The notes under the pieces: generated by a model
What the model was told of the DNA's origin: nothing
The model's input: the letters and a program-made list of their open reading frames with translations, nothing else
Database searches by the model: none
Translations under genes and position numbers: made by a program
Source: Archangium gephyra
Lineage (GTDB): Bacteria > Myxococcota > Myxococcia > Myxococcales > Myxococcaceae
Length of the DNA: 64,000 nt
Direction: 5' to 3'
Assembly (NCBI RefSeq): GCF_001027285.1
Contig: NZ_CP011509.1
Coordinates: 9,448,501 to 9,512,500 of the forward strand
In this document: in pieces, positions 1 to 8,952 of the stretch
Numbering within the stretch: position 1 is the stretch's first letter
Layout: every line of letters begins with the position of its first letter

Positions 1-261
1 CACCTCGCCACAGCGGAAGGCCTCGCCGCCTCGCAGCTCGTGGCGCTCGATGCGGGCCTCGTTGACGAACGTGCCGTTCTTGCTGTTCAGGTCGACGAGG
101 AGGATCCGCTCGCCGTCACGCTCGAGCCGCGCGTGCCGCCGCGACAGGCTCTTGTGGAGCACGCAGATGGTGCTCTCCTCCGTACGGCCGATCGTCACGG
201 AGCCTTCGGGAAGCTCGAACACCTGCTCATCCAGCAGGCCCGGATTCATGATGAGCTGCAT
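1..261 (-). CDS. FHA-domain protein, N-terminal part (gene runs off the window)
   Basis: Reading leftward from the ATG at 261 gives an 87-residue N-terminus with the forkhead-associated phosphothreonine-binding signature: an IGR motif (SVTIGRTEEST), then SLSRRHARLE, then LNSKNGTFVNEARI. The frame is open to base 1, so the C-terminus lies outside the window. The start lies 12 bp beyond the stop of the kinase-cyclase gene on the same strand, which suggests one operon. FHA proteins bind phosphothreonine made by Ser/Thr kinases, so this protein is a plausible target or scaffold of that kinase (inference). Other domains may follow outside the window. Confidence 0.85.
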   Translation of the reverse strand, partial: MQLIMNPGLLDEQVFELPEGSVTIGRTEESTICVLHKSLSRRHARLERDGERILLVDLNSKNGTFVNEARIERHELRGGEAFRCGEV

Positions 262-273
262 AGAGTCTGGACG

Positions 274-2298
274 TTAGCACCCGCGAGCTTCGATGGAGAC
301 GGTCCGATCCGAGCTGGACACCCGCTGCTCCCGGCGGGCCACGACCTCATGGACCCCCAGCTCCGTGCCGCCACCGGGCAGGGTCCTCGTTCCCACCGCC
401 AGGCACTCGAAGCCCGTCTCCACCCGCGGCAGCAGATGCGCCCCGATGAGGAGCTGGTCCTTGCCCGCCAGCACGCTCAGCCGGGCCGCGGTATTCACCG
501 TCTCCCCGAGCACCGTGTAGTCCAGCCGGCCCAGCCCCCTGGCGCCGATGCTGCCGCAGATCAGCTCTCCCGAGTCCAGACCGATGCAGAGGCCATGGCC
601 ATACGGGGAGGCGTCCCCGGAACGGAAGGCCACGGCCCCCAGCTGCTGCCGGGCCGCCAGACAGGCCTCCAGGGCCCGGCCCAGGTGCCCCTGGCCCCGG
701 AACACCGCCATCACCGCGTCCCCGACGAACTTGTCCACCACGCCGCCCCGCGAGAGCAGCTCCGGGACGATGACCTCGAAGTTGGCGTTCAACCGGCGCA
801 CGGCCGCCTCGGGCTGCTCCCCGCGCAGCACCGGCGTGAAGTCCTTGAGATCCAGGAAGGCCACCGTGGCCTCCACCCGCTCCCCTTCCACCATGTCCGG
901 GCCGCGCATCAGCGGGGTGGCCCGCTCGAGGATGCCGCCGTGCACGAACATCCGCAGCAGCTGGTTCTCCTCCGCCGAGCGCACCATCTGGCGGAACTCC
1001 TTCACGTGCTTCAGCGCCTTGGCGAGGGTGGCGTCGAGATCCTGGAAGTCGATGGGCTTGACGAGGAAGTCGAAGGCCCCGCGGTTCATCGCCACGCGGA
1101 TGTTGCTCATGTCGCTGTAGGCGGAGACCATGATGACCTTGACGAGCGGATTGACCTCGCCCACCCGGGCCAGGAAGGTGAGCCCGTCCATCCTCGGCAT
1201 GTTGATGTCGGACAGCACGACATCCGTATCCGGGTGCTGGCGCAGCTTCTCCAGCGCGTCCTCGCCATCGCTGGCGAAGATGAACTCGTAGACCTTGTCC
1301 CGGATGTACTTGCGGAAGCGCTGCCGCATCAGCAGCTCCACGTCCGGCTCGTCATCGATGACGAGGATCTTCGAGGCCCGCGAGGGGCGGCTGGCCTCCA
1401 CCAGCGAGGCGAAGGCCGCGGCCAGCTCCCGCGCGGACTGGAAGCGGCGCGTGGGGTCCGCGTCCAGGGCACGGGCGAAGAAGGCATCCACGCCCTGGCC
1501 CAGCTCGGGCACCAGGGTGGAGGGCGGCTCGGCGAACGCGAGGGTGCCGCCGCGGCCCAACTCCCCGAGTGCATCCGCGGAGAAGGGGAAGCGACCGGTG
1601 AGGGCCCGGTAGGCCACCACGCCCAGCGACCAGACATCCGTGCGGTGGTCCACTCCGGCCTCGCCCCGCATCTGCTCGGGGCTCATGTAGCGCGGGGTGC
1701 CCATCACCCGGCCGGGTTGCTCGGAGGCCGCCGCGCTGCCGGCATCCAGCCGCGCCAGCCCGAAGTCGAGCACCTTCACCACCTCGTCGCTGTCGACGCG
1801 GGCCAGGAAGAGGTTGGCCGGTTTGAGATCCCTGTGGATGACGCCCGCGGAGTGGGCCGAGGCCAGCGCCCGGGCGATCTGATTGAGCAGCGAGGCGACC
1901 ACGGCGGGCGCCAGCCGGCCCTGCCGCTCCAGACGCGTCTCGAGATCCTCCCCCTCGAGCAGCTCCATCACGATGAAGGGCGTGTCCCCGTCCACGCCGT
2001 AGTCGTGGATCTGCACCACATGGGGGTTGCGCAGCTGGGCAACCGCCTTGGCCTCCTGCTCGAACTGGTGGCGCGCGGAGGCGGAGGCGATGCGCTCGGG
2101 CGTCATCAACTTGAGCGCCACCCGCCGCTGCAGCTGGGAGTCGAGCGCCACCCAGATGGCACCCATGCCACCGCCAGCGACCCTGCGCTCCACGACATAC
2201 CTGCCGCCAATCCTGCGTCCCGACATATCCGCGATCCACCTCGGGCACTGGCCGGGATTGCCCATCCCGTCGGGGCGGGACGGAGGACTCTCCGCCAC
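274..2298 (-). CDS. Ser/Thr protein kinase - receiver - adenylate/guanylate cyclase fusion
   Basis: A 674-residue soluble protein with three catalytic or signalling modules. Residues about 30-300 are a Hanks-type kinase (glycine loop AGGGMGAIW, HRDLKPAN at 155-162, DFG at 178-180). Residues about 308-430 are a two-component receiver (acidic pair in VIDDE, phospho-acceptor D364, KP near 413). Residues about 470-630 are a class III nucleotide cyclase with metal Asp residues D483 and D527. K523 before the second Asp and a Thr in LDYTVLGET look adenylyl-cyclase-like rather than guanylyl-like. An in-frame ATG at residue 25 (about 2226) could be the true start. The gene is divergent from a Crp/Fnr gene and followed by an FHA gene. 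The simplest reading is cAMP output gated by both phosphorylation systems (inference). Confidence 0.92.
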   Translation of the reverse strand: MAESPPSRPDGMGNPGQCPRWIADMSGRRIGGRYVVERRVAGGGMGAIWVALDSQLQRRVALKLMTPERIASASARHQFEQEAKAVAQLRNPHVVQIHDYGVDGDTPFIVMELLEGEDLETRLERQGRLAPAVVASLLNQIARALASAHSAGVIHRDLKPANLFLARVDSDEVVKVLDFGLARLDAGSAAASEQPGRVMGTPRYMSPEQMRGEAGVDHRTDVWSLGVVAYRALTGRFPFSADALGELGRGGTLAFAEPPSTLVPELGQGVDAFFARALDADPTRRFQSARELAAAFASLVEASRPSRASKILVIDDEPDVELLMRQRFRKYIRDKVYEFIFASDGEDALEKLRQHPDTDVVLSDINMPRMDGLTFLARVGEVNPLVKVIMVSAYSDMSNIRVAMNRGAFDFLVKPIDFQDLDATLAKALKHVKEFRQMVRSAEENQLLRMFVHGGILERATPLMRGPDMVEGERVEATVAFLDLKDFTPVLRGEQPEAAVRRLNANFEVIVPELLSRGGVVDKFVGDAVMAVFRGQGHLGRALEACLAARQQLGAVAFRSGDASPYGHGLCIGLDSGELICGSIGARGLGRLDYTVLGETVNTAARLSVLAGKDQLLIGAHLLPRVETGFECLAVGTRTLPGGGTELGVHEVVARREQRVSSSDRTVSIEARGC

Positions 2299-2339
2299 TC
2301 CCCGTTCTCCACATTTGGAGCATCATCGCACAATGGCCA

Positions 2340-2370
2340 GGGGGGCGTCGTGCGGTGAGGGCCGCCCCCC
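2340..2370. promoter_or_regulatory. Inverted repeat in the divergent kinase-cyclase / crp-like promoter region
   Basis: Perfect 8-bp arms (GGGGGGCG at 2340-2347 and CGCCCCCC at 2363-2370) are separated by 15 bases, in the 204-bp gap between the two divergent genes. It could be an operator or a leader hairpin. It does not resemble the classic TGTGA-N6-TCACA Crp site, and no such site was seen in the gap. Confidence 0.3.
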
Positions 2371-2502
2371 TGCTGTCGCGGGGAGGGAATCCTCGGGCCT
2401 GGACAGGAAGCGTGCAGGGCGACGATCGACCCTGGCCCGGCTGCATGGCTCCGTGCAAGATGACGTCCGGGTGCGCAGGATCCACCAGGAAAGCAGCGAG
2501 CC

Positions 2503-3183
2503 ATGTCCTATTCGGAGCTCCTCTCCCAGGTTCCCCTCTTCTCGTCACTCGGGTCCGACGACCTGGAGCGGCTCTCCGCGAGCCTGCAGCCGAGGCGCTA
2601 CGACCGGGGGGAGATCATCTTCCACCAGGGAGACGTGGGGACGGACCTCTACATCATCCGCAAGGGCGAGGTGACCATCCGCCTCAGCTCGGCCGATGGC
2701 CGGGAGGTCGCCCTGGCCCTGCTCCGGCGGGGAGATGCCTTCGGAGAGCTGGCGCTGCTGGACGAAGCGCCCCGCTCGACGGACGCGGTGGCGCGCGACG
2801 AGGCGGCGCTGCTCACCTTGAGCCGCAAGGACTTCCAGAAATTCCTGGAAGAGAGGCCGCAGGTGATACCGGCCCTGCTGGCCGAGCTGAGCCGTCTGGT
2901 GCGGCGCGTCACGCAGACGGTCCACGACGCCAGCTTCCTGGATGCACGCGCCCGACTGGCGCGCGTGCTGTTGGACCTGGCCCAGAGGCAGGGAGAGGCC
3001 GGCGGCGAGGGGGTGGCCATCACCCCCCGGCTCACCCAGACGGAGCTGGCCAACCTGGCCGGACTCACCCGGGAGAGCACCAACCGGTGGCTGCGCTTCT
3101 ACGCCCGCGAGGGACTGCTGTCCTACGAGGAGGGGCGCATCACCCTGTTGGAGCCCGACAACCTGCGGCTGAACGTGGAGTGA
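2503..3183 (+). CDS. Crp/Fnr-family transcriptional regulator
   Basis: A 226-residue protein with an N-terminal cyclic-nucleotide-binding fold (about 10-125) and a C-terminal winged helix (about 140-222). The phosphate-binding cassette at 80-97 (FGELALLDEAPRSTDAVA) keeps the Glu (E82) and Arg (R91) that contact the cyclic nucleotide in true cAMP/cGMP binders. No Fnr-type cysteine cluster is present. The recognition helix lies in LTQTELANLAGLTRESTNR. The gene is divergent from the kinase-cyclase fusion 204 bp away, so it is a natural candidate receiver for the cAMP made by that enzyme. This is inference from adjacency and the intact pocket. Confidence 0.92.
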   Translation: MSYSELLSQVPLFSSLGSDDLERLSASLQPRRYDRGEIIFHQGDVGTDLYIIRKGEVTIRLSSADGREVALALLRRGDAFGELALLDEAPRSTDAVARDEAALLTLSRKDFQKFLEERPQVIPALLAELSRLVRRVTQTVHDASFLDARARLARVLLDLAQRQGEAGGEGVAITPRLTQTELANLAGLTRESTNRWLRFYAREGLLSYEEGRITLLEPDNLRLNVE

Positions 3184-3184
3184 G

Positions 3185-4498
3185 TCAGCGCACGTAGACG
3201 TTGCGCAGCACGGAGATCATCGCCGCCACGTCCGCCGCGGCGGCCAGCTCGCGGATGGAGTGCATGGACATCATGGGGTTGCCCACGTCCACGGTGCGGA
3301 TGCCCAGCTCACCGGCGGAGATGGGGCCGATGGTGCTGCCACAGCCCAGGTCCGTGCGGGTGATGAAGTTCTGCGGCGTCACGCCCACCTCGCGGCAGCA
3401 GAGGGCGAACCAGGCCCAGGTCTCTCCGTCGGTGGCGTAGGACTGGTTGACGTTGGACTTGATGACGGGGCCGCCGCCCAGCACGGGCGCGTGCTTGGGC
3501 TCGTGCATGGACGCGTAGTTGGGGTGCAGCGCGTGCGCCATGTCCGCGGACACCATGAAGGAGCGCTGGATGGCCCGGTGCAGCGAGTCCCCCCGCCCGT
3601 CCGAGTGCGCCAGGGTGATGCGCTCGAGCAGATCCTTCAGGAAGGGAGAGGCGGCGCCCTGGGCACTGACGCTGCCGCACTCCTCGTGGTCGTACAGGAT
3701 GACACCGCAGGTGGCCTCGCGCGGCCCGCTCATGGCGAGCAGCGCGGACAGGCCGGCGTGGCTGCTGGCCAGGTTGTCCAGACGCGGCGCGTGGAGGAAC
3801 TCGCCAAAGGCGCCGGAGCGGGTGGAGGGCTGCAAGTCGTAGAGGCACAGGTCGAAGCCGAGGATGTCCGCCGGCTCCACCTGGGTGCCGCCCCGGGCGA
3901 GCTCCGCGACGAGCATGGCCTTGAGGTCCACCGGGCCCGAGCGCTCCAGGGCGAGCACCGGCACCAGGTGCTCCTGGGCGTTGAGCTTGAGGCCGTCGGT
4001 GTTGACGGTGCGGTTGAGGTGGATGGCGAGGTTGGGGATGCGCAGCAGGGGGCGGCGGAAGTCCACCAGGTGGTGGGTGAGGCGGCCGTCCTTCGCGCTC
4101 ACCACGCGGCCGGCGAGCGACAGGTCTCGGTCCAGCCAGGTGCTGAAGAGGACGCCGCCGTACACCTCCACGCCCAGCTGGTGGAAGCCGGAGCGCTGCA
4201 CGTGGGCATTGGGCTTGAGGCGCAGGTTGGGCGAGTCGGTGTGGGCGCCCACCAGGCGGAAGCCGGCGCGGTCCACCGGTACGGTACCGAGGTGGAAGGC
4301 GGCGATGCTGGTGTCGCCCCGGGTGACGTACACCTTGTCCCCGGGCTTGAGGTCCCAGGGCTCGCGCTCGTCGAGGGCGCGGTACCCCTGGGCGGTCAGG
4401 CGGCGGATGCTCTCGCGCACCGCGTGGTAGGGCGTGGGCGAGGCGTCGATGAAGGCCAACAGGTCATTGGCGGCGGCGTCGGTGTCGGAGGGAGTCAT
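3185..4498 (-). CDS. apeB: M18-family aspartyl aminopeptidase
   Basis: A 437-residue cytosolic zinc aminopeptidase of the M18 family, which removes N-terminal Asp/Glu from peptides. Visible landmarks are the metal-site stretch VGAHTDSPNLRLKP, the DNLASSHAG segment, the acidic pair in YDHEECGS, and a C-terminal His in MMSMHSIREL. The start at 4498 gives the expected N-terminus (helix then SPTPYHAV) and family length. The frame is open further upstream, but that stretch is antisense to the next gene. It converges on the crp-like gene with a single base between the two stops. Confidence 0.93.
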   Translation of the reverse strand: MTPSDTDAAANDLLAFIDASPTPYHAVRESIRRLTAQGYRALDEREPWDLKPGDKVYVTRGDTSIAAFHLGTVPVDRAGFRLVGAHTDSPNLRLKPNAHVQRSGFHQLGVEVYGGVLFSTWLDRDLSLAGRVVSAKDGRLTHHLVDFRRPLLRIPNLAIHLNRTVNTDGLKLNAQEHLVPVLALERSGPVDLKAMLVAELARGGTQVEPADILGFDLCLYDLQPSTRSGAFGEFLHAPRLDNLASSHAGLSALLAMSGPREATCGVILYDHEECGSVSAQGAASPFLKDLLERITLAHSDGRGDSLHRAIQRSFMVSADMAHALHPNYASMHEPKHAPVLGGGPVIKSNVNQSYATDGETWAWFALCCREVGVTPQNFITRTDLGCGSTIGPISAGELGIRTVDVGNPMMSMHSIRELAAAADVAAMISVLRNVYVR

Positions 4499-4563
4499 CC
4501 CCTCCAGGCTAGCGCCGCCACCGGGCCCCGCCACAGGAAAGGCGAGGCCCTGACAGGTAGCGG

Positions 4564-5979
4564 CTAGTGGGTGCCCGCCGAGCCGGGCACGGTGGCCTGC
4601 TGGCTGCCCGCGGGCTCCGCCCCCTGGTACACGGCCGGCAGCGAGGCCGACACCGCGCCCACGTAGTAGAAGCCGTGGAAGCCATGGCGGTTCTTGCCGC
4701 CGAAGAGCTGCACGAAGTAGCGGTCGCCGTTGTCCTCGCCCTTGGTGCGCGTCACCCCGCAGTCCAGCTCCTCCTTGCGGGTCATGGCGCAGATCCACGC
4801 CGTGCCGCTGTCGTAGGCGATGTCCAGGGAATAGACGTTGGAGAGCTGGTCCGCCAGGCGCAGGCCCATGGGGCGGTAGTCCGGATCCCCGGGCAGGCCC
4901 TTGACCTGGCGCGGGTGGACGTTGGCGCTCAGCACCAGCAGCGCCCGCTTCTGGGACTTGCCGGCCACGTCCCGCACCGTCGCCGCCATGGCCTCCTCGC
5001 GCGCGTCACCCCGCAGCGCCGGGTGATCGAAGGCGAAGACCTTCACGTCCAGCCCCTGGCCGCGCAGCTTGCGCAGGGCCTCGATGAGGTAGACCACGCC
5101 CTCGCTGTTGCGGCCATCCGGGTAGGGGCTGCGCCAGAAGGGGCTCTCCATCAGCTTCGCCCAGTCGTGCTCGGTGCCCGCGCTGGCCACGAAGTTCTCC
5201 AGCCGCTCCTGGTTCATGGCCGGAATCTCCAGGCCCACCGTCACGGGGATGCCCTGGGTGGCCACCTGGCAGGCGCTCTGCGCGAGGAAGTGCGGCACCT
5301 GCTGGGTGCCGTGCAGCTCGCCCAGCAGCACCACGTTGCCGGCCCGCGCCAGCTTGCCCAGGCCCAGGACGGGCACGCCGCACTCGATGTCGGCCTCCTT
5401 CGTCACCACCACGTCGGGGCTCTCGCTGGACTTCTTGGCCTGCTGCTGGAGCACCGGGGTGATGTTCTTGAATACCTTCCACTCCAGCACCATGTCGCGC
5501 GCGGACTGCCCGGACTCGCCCAGAATGGCGTTGTCGCCCGTGACGGTCTGCATCGCCATCTGCCGCGCCACATCGCTGCCCACGCCCAGCGGGTTGTCCT
5601 CGGAGCGCGAGTCGACGCCCCACACCAGCTCGCTGCCCGGGGCCTGCAAGGCCTTGTTCGCGCTGCGCGTCTCGCGGGTGATGATCAGCCTGCAGCGGTT
5701 GGAGCCCTCGGGCTTCGCGACGACCATGTAGCGGTGCCAGTAGGCGGCGATCCGCGAGCCCATGAACTCCTCGCGCCACTCCGTCTCCAGCTGCGCCCCA
5801 CCGGGGACCTCACGGAAGACGAAACCCCGGGACGCGAAGTACGTGCGGACCTGAGGCCACACCTCATCGAGCGGAAACTCGTAGACGGCATCTTCCTCGG
5901 GGGCGAAGTCCACGAAGCGCCCGGAACACCCCGCCAGCGCGGCCAGCAACAGCAGACAACCGAAGGCCATCCGTCTCAT
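4564..5979 (-). CDS. Lipoprotein with ChaN/Tiki-like GExH domain (paralogue 1)
   Basis: 471 residues with a lipoprotein signal (LLLAALAGC). The N-terminal domain (about 25-110) contains AVYEFPLDEVWPQVR and an LETEWREEF block and vaguely recalls BamC-type helix-grip modules. The C-terminal domain (about 205-445) starts with VVLLGELHGTQQVPHF, has VTVGLEIPAMNQER and SPFWRSPYPDGR, and ends with a cysteine-containing aromatic tail. LLGE-H is the hallmark of the ChaN / Tiki / erythromycin-esterase-like superfamily (haem binding or metalloprotease activity in known members). The true activity is unknown. It lies 25 bp downstream of a paralogue on the same strand, so this is a tandem duplication. Confidence 0.8.
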   Translation of the reverse strand: MRRMAFGCLLLLAALAGCSGRFVDFAPEEDAVYEFPLDEVWPQVRTYFASRGFVFREVPGGAQLETEWREEFMGSRIAAYWHRYMVVAKPEGSNRCRLIITRETRSANKALQAPGSELVWGVDSRSEDNPLGVGSDVARQMAMQTVTGDNAILGESGQSARDMVLEWKVFKNITPVLQQQAKKSSESPDVVVTKEADIECGVPVLGLGKLARAGNVVLLGELHGTQQVPHFLAQSACQVATQGIPVTVGLEIPAMNQERLENFVASAGTEHDWAKLMESPFWRSPYPDGRNSEGVVYLIEALRKLRGQGLDVKVFAFDHPALRGDAREEAMAATVRDVAGKSQKRALLVLSANVHPRQVKGLPGDPDYRPMGLRLADQLSNVYSLDIAYDSGTAWICAMTRKEELDCGVTRTKGEDNGDRYFVQLFGGKNRHGFHGFYYVGAVSASLPAVYQGAEPAGSQQATVPGSAGTH

Positions 5980-6004
5980 TCAGTACTTCCTCCTGGGTTC
6001 TCGC

Positions 6005-7465
6005 TCACTTGGAATCGATGGCCTGCGCACTGCCCGAACGCACCGCCGGAGGCGACGCCGAGACCGCGCCCACGTAGAACACCCCGTGGAAGCCGGCCTC
6101 GCTCGGCTGGTCGAAGAAGGAAACGAAGTACCGCGTCCCGTTGTCCTGGCCCTTCGTGGTCCGCTCGCCACACTCGAGCGAGTCTCCCACGGAGCAGATC
6201 CACGCGGTGCCGCTGTCGAACGCCACGTCCAGCGACACCAGCGTGGGCAGGCGGCGGGCGAGCATGTAGCCCATGGGGCGGTAGCCCAGGTCCCACGGCA
6301 CGCCGGGCCGGGTGCGCGGGTGGATGTTGCCGGTGGAGATGAGGAAGAAGCGCTCCGGGCCGGCCTCCACCTGGGACAGGACGCTCCGGGCCATGGCGGC
6401 CTCACGGGCCTCGCCCTGCAGCTCCGGGTGATCGAAGACGAAGACCTCCACGTCCAGGCCCTGGGCGCGCAACCAGCGCAGCTGCTCCAGGAGCTGGGCC
6501 ACCGCCTCGCTGCCGCGGCCGTCCGGGTAGGGGCTGCGCCAGAACGGGCTCTCCATCAGCAGCGCCCGATCCTGCTCGGTGCCCGCGCTGGCGATGAAGC
6601 GCCGCACGCGCTCCTGGTTCTCCACCGGCATCTCCAGACCCACGGTCACCGGGATACCACGCGAAGCCACCTGGCAGGTGCCCAGCGCCACGAAGCGGGG
6701 CACCTCTCGCGTGCCGTGCAGCTCGCCCAGCAACATCACCAGGCCCTTCGTCGCCCGCCCGGACAGCCCGATGATGTCCAGGCCGCACTCGAGCGAGCCG
6801 TTGCCGGGCTCCTGCTTCGTCGCCGCCAGCGCGCGCACCTCCAGGCCCTGCTTGCGCGCGTCCAGCTCCGGGACGATGCGCTCCTTCAGCACCCACTCCA
6901 GGTTGAAGTCCCGCACGCCCTGGAGCGACTCGCCCGACGCCCCCACCGAGTCCGTGGACAGCACGACGCCCGCCACGGACTCCTGCGGCACGAAGCGCAG
7001 CCGGGGCTCGTCGCCGGGCGCGCGCACGTCGTACTCCTCCGGGCGGACCCCCCCACCCGGCAGGCCGTCATTGCCGGAACCCGGGAAGCGGCTCACGTCC
7101 CAGTCCGGCTGCTTCACGTCATAGACGGGGGCCCCGTCCGGGCTGCGGCTGGAGCGGATGATCCACACCCGGCTGCGCGCCGGGCCCTCCCGCTTGCCAA
7201 TGAGGGTGTAGCGGTGCCAGTAACCCGCCACCGTCGAGCCGGCGAACTCCTCGCGCCACTCCGTCTGCACCACGAAGTTGGCCGTGTCCTCCCGGTAGCG
7301 GAACCCGCCGTCCCGTACCCAGGCCTGTACGGCGGGCCAGACCTCTTCCAAGGGGTGCTCGTAGACAGCCTCCTCCTGCTTGTCCAAGCGGAGGATGCCC
7401 TGCCGCGAAGCGCACCCCATCAGCCCCCCCACCAGGAGAACCGAGATGAAGATGGCCGCTCGCAT
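6005..7465 (-). CDS. Lipoprotein with ChaN/Tiki-like GExH domain (paralogue 2)
   Basis: 486 residues, collinear with its downstream neighbour over the whole length: lipobox LLVGGLMGC, AVYEHPLEEVWPAVQ, QTEWREEFAGS, VMLLGELHGTREVPRF, VTVGLEMPVENQER, SPFWRSPYPDGR and VFVFDHPELQG. The start at 7465 has GGAGG seven bases upstream; the open frame continues upstream but without a signal peptide. Conservation of the GELHGT motif and of the SPFWRSPYPDGR block in both copies marks them as functionally important. It is probably the first gene of a two-gene operon. The function is not known; a cofactor-binding or hydrolytic role is inferred from the superfamily only. Confidence 0.82.
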   Translation of the reverse strand: MRAAIFISVLLVGGLMGCASRQGILRLDKQEEAVYEHPLEEVWPAVQAWVRDGGFRYREDTANFVVQTEWREEFAGSTVAGYWHRYTLIGKREGPARSRVWIIRSSRSPDGAPVYDVKQPDWDVSRFPGSGNDGLPGGGVRPEEYDVRAPGDEPRLRFVPQESVAGVVLSTDSVGASGESLQGVRDFNLEWVLKERIVPELDARKQGLEVRALAATKQEPGNGSLECGLDIIGLSGRATKGLVMLLGELHGTREVPRFVALGTCQVASRGIPVTVGLEMPVENQERVRRFIASAGTEQDRALLMESPFWRSPYPDGRGSEAVAQLLEQLRWLRAQGLDVEVFVFDHPELQGEAREAAMARSVLSQVEAGPERFFLISTGNIHPRTRPGVPWDLGYRPMGYMLARRLPTLVSLDVAFDSGTAWICSVGDSLECGERTTKGQDNGTRYFVSFFDQPSEAGFHGVFYVGAVSASPPAVRSGSAQAIDSK

Positions 7466-7613
7466 CCATACCTCCCATCGGGCATGAGGGCCCGCAGACG
7501 TCTTAACGATTGCGTCGCGCGGACATACTGCCTGGATTCGAGCGTATTTTCGCGGGGCCTGTCCTACCCTCTCCCACCCTGCCCCGATTCCTCGCCGGCT
7601 CCGGGCCTCCGCG

Positions 7614-8828
7614 TCAGGCGGGCACGAGGCGCACGAGGAGCACCGCCGCCAGCAACAACAGGCAGGCACCCAGGGCCAGGACGCCATCCCGGCCCTGCGT
7701 CGCGCTCCCCGCGTAGGTGGCGGGGCGAAGGCGGGCCTCCACCACATGCGCCAGTCCCAACCCGAGGCTGAACACCAGCAGCACCCACCACGAGCGCAAT
7801 AGCCCGGAGCGGCTCCCACGCCGCAAATCATTGCACAGGGACGTGTGGCGCGGGCTCGGGGTGACCCCGGCCACCTCGCACCCCACCAGCCGCGTCAATC
7901 GCATGCTCCACTGCGAGGCCAGCCCGACTCCCTCGGGGAGCCCTGGCAAGCGGGTGACCGGCGCGGGCCCCGAGATCTTCTCCACCTCGGCCAGCACCTG
8001 CGCGGGCAGCCCGGGATGGGTGAGCACCAGCTCGGAGACCGGGCGCGCCGCGGTGGCCAGCAGGCCCACCATGCCCGTGGTCGTGGGAATCCAGGAGACC
8101 GGCACCGCGCCGAGCACGGTCAGCAGCAGCATGCACCCCACCCCCACCGGCGGCCCCACCAGGCTGGGCGAGTCCTCCTCGCGCAAGGCGAAGCCGAAGG
8201 CCCCTCCCAACAGCCCCCACCAGACGAAGAGGGCGAGGAGCGCACTCCAGTCCACGCCCTCCCCCGCTCGCGGGAGCGTCCCGAGCACCAGCCCCATCCC
8301 CACCACCGTCATGGCCGCGCAGAGCCCGGCCCAGACACCGTGGAGGAGGTTGGATGGCAGCGAGTGCTCGTGGAAGGCACGCGCGTGCAGCATCCAGGCG
8401 AAGACGGCGCCCACCGGGAAGAAGGTGGCCACGCTGACGAGGAACGGCCGCCACAGCGCGGCGATGCGATCGCCCACCAGGTTCTCGCAAGCCCCGGCGA
8501 GGAAGACGAGGGAGAGCGTTCCGATGGGCCCCAGCACGCGGCGCAGCCGGCCCGGTGCCTCGCCCTCGCCGGACGTGGGCGCGGGGGCCCCGCTCTCCCC
8601 CCGGGCCTCGCGAGCGGAGGCCCGCACGTGCTCGGAGAGGAAGTCCACGACGATGCCCAGCGTGGCCCCCACCGCCGGCGCGCGCACCACGCTCCCCCAA
8701 TCCTGGAGCCAGGCCTGGATGACGACCCATACCGTCCACGCCAGGATGACGCCCGCGCTCCCCAGGAGGCCGCCATACAGCGCCTGACGCAGCCGGACAT
8801 CCCCGGTCACCGAATCCAGCTTCGCCAC
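7614..8828 (-). CDS. Polytopic membrane protein of unknown function
   Basis: About 404 residues. I place the start at a GTG (8828) because GGAGGAG lies just upstream; an ATG 13 codons earlier lacks such a site. Roughly eight hydrophobic segments are visible, for example LLGSAGVILAWTVWVVIQAW, LSLVFLAGACENLVG, FLVSVATFFPVGAVFAWML, LCAAMTVVGMGLVLG and a C-terminal LGACLLLLAAVLLVRL. A soluble loop of about 90 residues precedes the last two. No family was recognised. The cytoplasmic loop after the first helix is rich in Arg, Glu and Gly. It stands alone, transcribed toward the tandem lipoprotein pair. Confidence 0.75.
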   Translation of the reverse strand: MAKLDSVTGDVRLRQALYGGLLGSAGVILAWTVWVVIQAWLQDWGSVVRAPAVGATLGIVVDFLSEHVRASAREARGESGAPAPTSGEGEAPGRLRRVLGPIGTLSLVFLAGACENLVGDRIAALWRPFLVSVATFFPVGAVFAWMLHARAFHEHSLPSNLLHGVWAGLCAAMTVVGMGLVLGTLPRAGEGVDWSALLALFVWWGLLGGAFGFALREEDSPSLVGPPVGVGCMLLLTVLGAVPVSWIPTTTGMVGLLATAARPVSELVLTHPGLPAQVLAEVEKISGPAPVTRLPGLPEGVGLASQWSMRLTRLVGCEVAGVTPSPRHTSLCNDLRRGSRSGLLRSWWVLLVFSLGLGLAHVVEARLRPATYAGSATQGRDGVLALGACLLLLAAVLLVRLVPA

Positions 8829-8952
8829 GGGTGCTCCTCCCAGCCAGCGCGAGCATAGCGGGAGCACGGCGGCCCCGACATGGGGGGCTCGGGAACACTC
8901 CGCGCGCGAAGTACCTCCACATGGACATGCTCAGCGCGATCCGCTCCGGCAG

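Noticed and set aside
40-2358. A 772-codon plus-strand open frame opposite the kinase-cyclase gene
   Set aside because: Shadow of a gene with intact kinase, receiver and cyclase motifs; the translation is rich in His, Pro, Gln and Arg, typical of antisense frames in high-G+C DNA.
4499-4798. N-terminal extension of the M18 aminopeptidase
   Set aside because: The extension overlaps the next gene in another frame and has no family similarity; the start at 4498 matches the family.
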